Shown here: positions 4,680 through 7,354 of the stretch, piece by piece | Numbering within the stretch: position 1 is the first letter of the stretch | Layout of the letters: the number at the start of each line of letters is the position of its first letter | Origin: an uncultured Clostridium sp. | Lineage (GTDB): Bacteria; Bacillota; Clostridia; TANB77; CAG-508 | NCBI GenBank assembly: GCA_947426875.1 | Contig: CANEFU010000056.1 | Location: forward strand, 1 to 7,354 | Reading direction: 5' to 3' | Length of the DNA: 7,354 nt | Notes under the pieces: model-generated | The model's database searches: none | What the model saw: only the letters and a program-made list of their open reading frames with translations | Told to the model about the DNA's origin: nothing | Program-made: the position numbers and the translations under genes

Positions 4680-7070
4680 ATGGAATATAAATTTAATGAG
4701 ATTGAAAAAAAATGGCAAGATTATTGGGATGAAAATAAGACATTCTTTACTGATGTATGGGACTTTTCAAAACCAAAATTTTATGCCTTAGATATGTTTC
4801 CTTACCCAGCTGGACAAGGACTTCATGTAGGTCATCCTGAAGGGTATACTGCCACTGACATTATGTCTAGAATGAAAAGAATGCAAGGATATAATGTTTT
4901 ACACCCAATGGGTTGGGATGCTTTTGGTCTTCCAGCAGAGCAATATGCTATTAAAACAGGAAATCACCCTGCTGTTTTCACCTCTGCCAATATTGCTACT
5001 TTTAAAAAGCAATTAAAAATGCTTGGTCTTTCTTTTGATTGGGACAAAGAGCTATCTACTTGTGACCCAGATTACTATAAATGGACACAGTGGATTTTTA
5101 AACAATTATACTTAGATGGATTTGCCAAATTAATTGAAATGCCTGTTAATTGGTGTGAAGAATTAGGTTGTGTTTTATCTAATGATGAAGTTATCAATGG
5201 AAAAAGTGAAAGAGGTGGCTTCCCAGTTATTCGTAAGAATATGAAACAATGGGTTTTAGATATTCCAAAATATGCTGATATTTTATTAGATGGTTTAGAA
5301 GATATTGATTGGCCTGAATCGACAAAAGAAATCCAAAGAAATTGGATTGGTCGTAGTGAAGGAGCTGAAGTAACCTTCAAAGTAGCCAACAGCGATAATC
5401 TAGAATTTACTGTCTTTACCACTAGACCAGATACTTTATTTGGTGCTACTTATTGTGTGTTAGCTCCCGAATTAGAGTTAGTTGACAAAATCACTACTCC
5501 AGAACAAAAACAAGCCATTGATACCTATAAAAAATTAGCTGCTAGTAAATCTGATTTAGAAAGAACGGAATTGAATAAAGATAAAACCGGTGTATTTACC
5601 GGAAGTTATGCCATTAACCCAGTCAATGGAAAGGAAATTCCTATTTGGATTTCTGATTATGTTCTTGCCACTTACGGTACTGGTTGTATTATGGCTGTTC
5701 CTGCTCATGACCAAAGAGATTATGAATTTGCTAGCAAATTTGGCATTGCTATTATTCCTGTATTAGCAGGTGGAGATACCACAAAAGAAGCTTTTACAGA
5801 AGATGGCTTACATATTAATTCTGATTTCTTAGATGGCTTAAATAAAGAAGAAGCTATTCACAAAATAATTTCTTGGTTAGAAGAAAATCAAGTTGGTACG
5901 AAAAAAGTAAATTACAAACTTCGTGAGTGGATTTTTGCAAGACAACGTTATTGGGGAGAACCTATTCCAATCGTATATGTAGATGATGAAATGAAGGCAT
6001 TAGCAGATAGTGAATTACCTTTAGTGCTACCTGAATTAGAGGATTATGCTCCTTCCAAAGCCGGTAATTCCCCTCTTGATAAAGCAGACTCTTGGGTGTC
6101 TACTCAATTTGAAGGAAAACCTGCTAAGCGTGAAACCAGTACAATGCCTGGTGCTGCTGGCTCAAGTTGGTATTTCTTAAGATACATTGACCCTAAAAAT
6201 CAAAACGAATTGGCTGATAAAAAATTACTAGAATATTGGTTGCCTGTTGATTTATACGTTGGTGGCCCTGAGCATGCTGTTGGACATCTATTATATTCTA
6301 GATTTTGGAATAATTATTTGTACAATAAAGGCGTTGTTCCTATCAAAGAACCATTTGCTAAGCTTCGCCATCAAGGAATGATTTTAGGTACCAATGGCGA
6401 AAAAATGAGTAAATCAAAAGGTAATGTTATTAATCCTGATGATATGGTAAAACAATACGGTGCCGATAGTTTAAGAGTTTACGAAATGTTTATGGGACCA
6501 CTTGAAAGTAGCAAACCATGGGACCCAAATGGAATTGATGGTTCTAAGAAATTTTTAGATAGAGTTTGGAGATTATATACAGAATCTGAAAAACTTAAAG
6601 ATGAGCCAAATGAAAATCTGGAAAGAATTTATCATTATACGGTAAAAAAAGTTACGAATGATTATGAAACTATGAATTTCAATACAGCTATTTCTCAAAT
6701 GATGATATTTGTTAATTCGGTTAATAAGGAAGATGTTTTCCCTATTACCTATGCAGAGGGATTCTTAAAATTATTAAATCCTATTGCCCCTCACATTACT
6801 GAAGAACTATGGCAAATTTTAGGGCATACTAATACTATTGCTTATGAAAAATGGCCTGAATATGATGAAACAAAAACAGTAGCTGAAGAAATAACATTAC
6901 CAATTCAATTTAATGGTAAATTAAAAGCTACGATTCAAATTGCTCCTGATGAAGAGGAAAATATTATCAAACAAAAAGTTCATGAAGCAATTTCTGCTAA
7001 GTTAGAAGATAAGACAATTATTAAAGAAATCTATGTAAAGAATAAAATTTATAATATTGTTGTGAAATAA
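4680..7070 (+). CDS. leuS: Leucyl-tRNA synthetase (leucine--tRNA ligase)
   Basis: Class I cytosolic enzyme that activates leucine with ATP and attaches it to tRNA-Leu (EC 6.1.1.4). The 796 residues are close to the usual 800-805 of Firmicutes LeuRS. In order: FPYPAGQGLHVGHPEG with the HIGH-type motif HVGH at 49-52; the zinc-domain-like region WCEELGCVLSNDEV; the CP1 editing domain (about 225-415) with the Thr-rich TTRPDT (247-252) and GTGCIMAVPAHDQRDYEF, where D347 is the conserved editing aspartate; LREWIFARQRYWGEPIP (414-430); YVGGPEHAVGH (526-536); KMSKS at 575-579; an anticodon-binding helical domain with LNPIAPHITEELW (699-711); and the C-terminal tRNA-binding domain ending in YVKNKIYNIVVK. 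All catalytic and editing residues checked are intact, so it should be active and able to clear mischarged tRNA. It is a single-gene transcription unit with its own promoter, RBS and terminator. Confidence 0.98.
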   Translation: MEYKFNEIEKKWQDYWDENKTFFTDVWDFSKPKFYALDMFPYPAGQGLHVGHPEGYTATDIMSRMKRMQGYNVLHPMGWDAFGLPAEQYAIKTGNHPAVFTSANIATFKKQLKMLGLSFDWDKELSTCDPDYYKWTQWIFKQLYLDGFAKLIEMPVNWCEELGCVLSNDEVINGKSERGGFPVIRKNMKQWVLDIPKYADILLDGLEDIDWPESTKEIQRNWIGRSEGAEVTFKVANSDNLEFTVFTTRPDTLFGATYCVLAPELELVDKITTPEQKQAIDTYKKLAASKSDLERTELNKDKTGVFTGSYAINPVNGKEIPIWISDYVLATYGTGCIMAVPAHDQRDYEFASKFGIAIIPVLAGGDTTKEAFTEDGLHINSDFLDGLNKEEAIHKIISWLEENQVGTKKVNYKLREWIFARQRYWGEPIPIVYVDDEMKALADSELPLVLPELEDYAPSKAGNSPLDKADSWVSTQFEGKPAKRETSTMPGAAGSSWYFLRYIDPKNQNELADKKLLEYWLPVDLYVGGPEHAVGHLLYSRFWNNYLYNKGVVPIKEPFAKLRHQGMILGTNGEKMSKSKGNVINPDDMVKQYGADSLRVYEMFMGPLESSKPWDPNGIDGSKKFLDRVWRLYTESEKLKDEPNENLERIYHYTVKKVTNDYETMNFNTAISQMMIFVNSVNKEDVFPITYAEGFLKLLNPIAPHITEELWQILGHTNTIAYEKWPEYDETKTVAEEITLPIQFNGKLKATIQIAPDEEENIIKQKVHEAISAKLEDKTIIKEIYVKNKIYNIVVK

Positions 7071-7076
7071 TATGTT

Positions 7077-7120
7077 AGCCTATTAGAACTTATATTTTTA
7101 TTTGCTTCTAATAGGCTTTT
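7077..7120 (+). terminator. Intrinsic terminator after leuS
   Basis: Perfect 12-bp stem AGCCTATTAGAA (7077-7088) with TTCTAATAGGCT (7106-7117), a 17-nt AT-rich loop, then TTT at 7118-7120. It begins 6 nt after the leuS stop. The convergent gene on the - strand stops at 7119-7121, so the hairpin may serve both genes, although its - strand T-run is weak. Confidence 0.85.
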
Positions 7121-7354
7121 ATAAACCTGGAACTTTGGATTTTAAATAGTATATATCTGCATTATGCTTTTCTATTTTTCTTTCGCATATATTGGTTCTT
7201 TTTTCTTGTGCTTCTATTTTTTCCATTGTCGTTGTAAAGGCATCAAATAATGCTTTTAATTTATCTCCATGTTCTTGCTCTATGACTGCTAAACTTCTGC
7301 TTATTTTTCTTGTTTCTCCTTGTTGTTCTATCATTTGCCTTTGTAGTTTTCTTG
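7119..7354 (-). CDS. Coiled-coil hypothetical protein, C-terminal part, cut by window edge
   Basis: On the - strand the frame is open from the right edge to a TAA at 7119-7121. The ATG at 7332-7334 would give 71 aa, but the frame continues upstream through RKLQRQ without a stop, and the only RBS-like sequence is a weak AAAGG 4 nt before it. The true start is probably outside the window. The visible part is highly charged (MIEQQGETRKISRSLAVIEQ, then EHGDKLKALFDAF, then MEKIEAQEKRTNICERKIEK) with hydrophobic residues at heptad-like spacing, suggesting a coiled coil. There is no signal peptide or membrane segment. The EHGDKLxALFD pattern is one I recall from small clostridial and bacillar coiled-coil proteins of unknown function, sometimes fused to a DNA-binding domain; neither can be checked here. 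It is convergent with leuS. Confidence 0.65.
   Translation of the reverse strand, partial: RKLQRQMIEQQGETRKISRSLAVIEQEHGDKLKALFDAFTTTMEKIEAQEKRTNICERKIEKHNADIYYLKSKVPGL

Noticed and set aside
5075..5422. 115-codon open frame on the - strand inside leuS
   Set aside because: It lies antisense to the conserved zinc and CP1 region of LeuRS and has no family signal.

Overview
The window is AT-rich bacterial chromosome-type DNA. Several features point to a low-GC Bacillota, probably a clostridium: TTGAAA/TTGAAT-N17-TATAAT-like promoters, AGGAG ribosome binding sites, a Firmicutes-style topoisomerase III with D-x-G in its Toprim motif, a bacterial LeuRS, and an SDR close to the Bacillus YdaD/YhdF group. 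The standard genetic code fits all genes. The species cannot be named from this sequence.

Layout, left to right. (1) 1-550, + strand: the C-terminal two thirds of a short-chain dehydrogenase/reductase cut by the window edge. (2) 559-593: a hairpin between convergent genes that should stop transcription from both sides; its right arm lies inside the last codons of topB. (3) 4109 down to 581, - strand: a compact three-gene operon of two tandem paralogous HD-domain phosphohydrolases (259 and 253 aa, joined by an ATGA overlap) followed after 8 nt by DNA topoisomerase III (topB). A good sigma-A promoter lies just upstream. (4) 4110-4679: a 570-bp divergent intergenic region, most of which (4171-4573) is a nested imperfect palindrome with arms of about 190 nt and no credible gene. 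(5) 4680-7070, + strand: leuS, with its own strong promoter, RBS and a downstream intrinsic terminator. (6) 7119-7354, - strand: the C-terminal part of a coiled-coil protein running off the right edge.

The enzymes are mostly housekeeping. LeuRS charges tRNA-Leu, and TopB decatenates DNA and resolves recombination intermediates. The HD proteins are probable metal-dependent phosphohydrolases of unknown substrate, and their co-transcription with topB is the only hint of a link to nucleotide or DNA metabolism.

The least explained object is the 403-bp nested palindrome. It looks like a MITE/foldback element or a large structured RNA, placed between two divergent promoters. I see no convincing new multi-gene system such as a defence island or CRISPR in this window.
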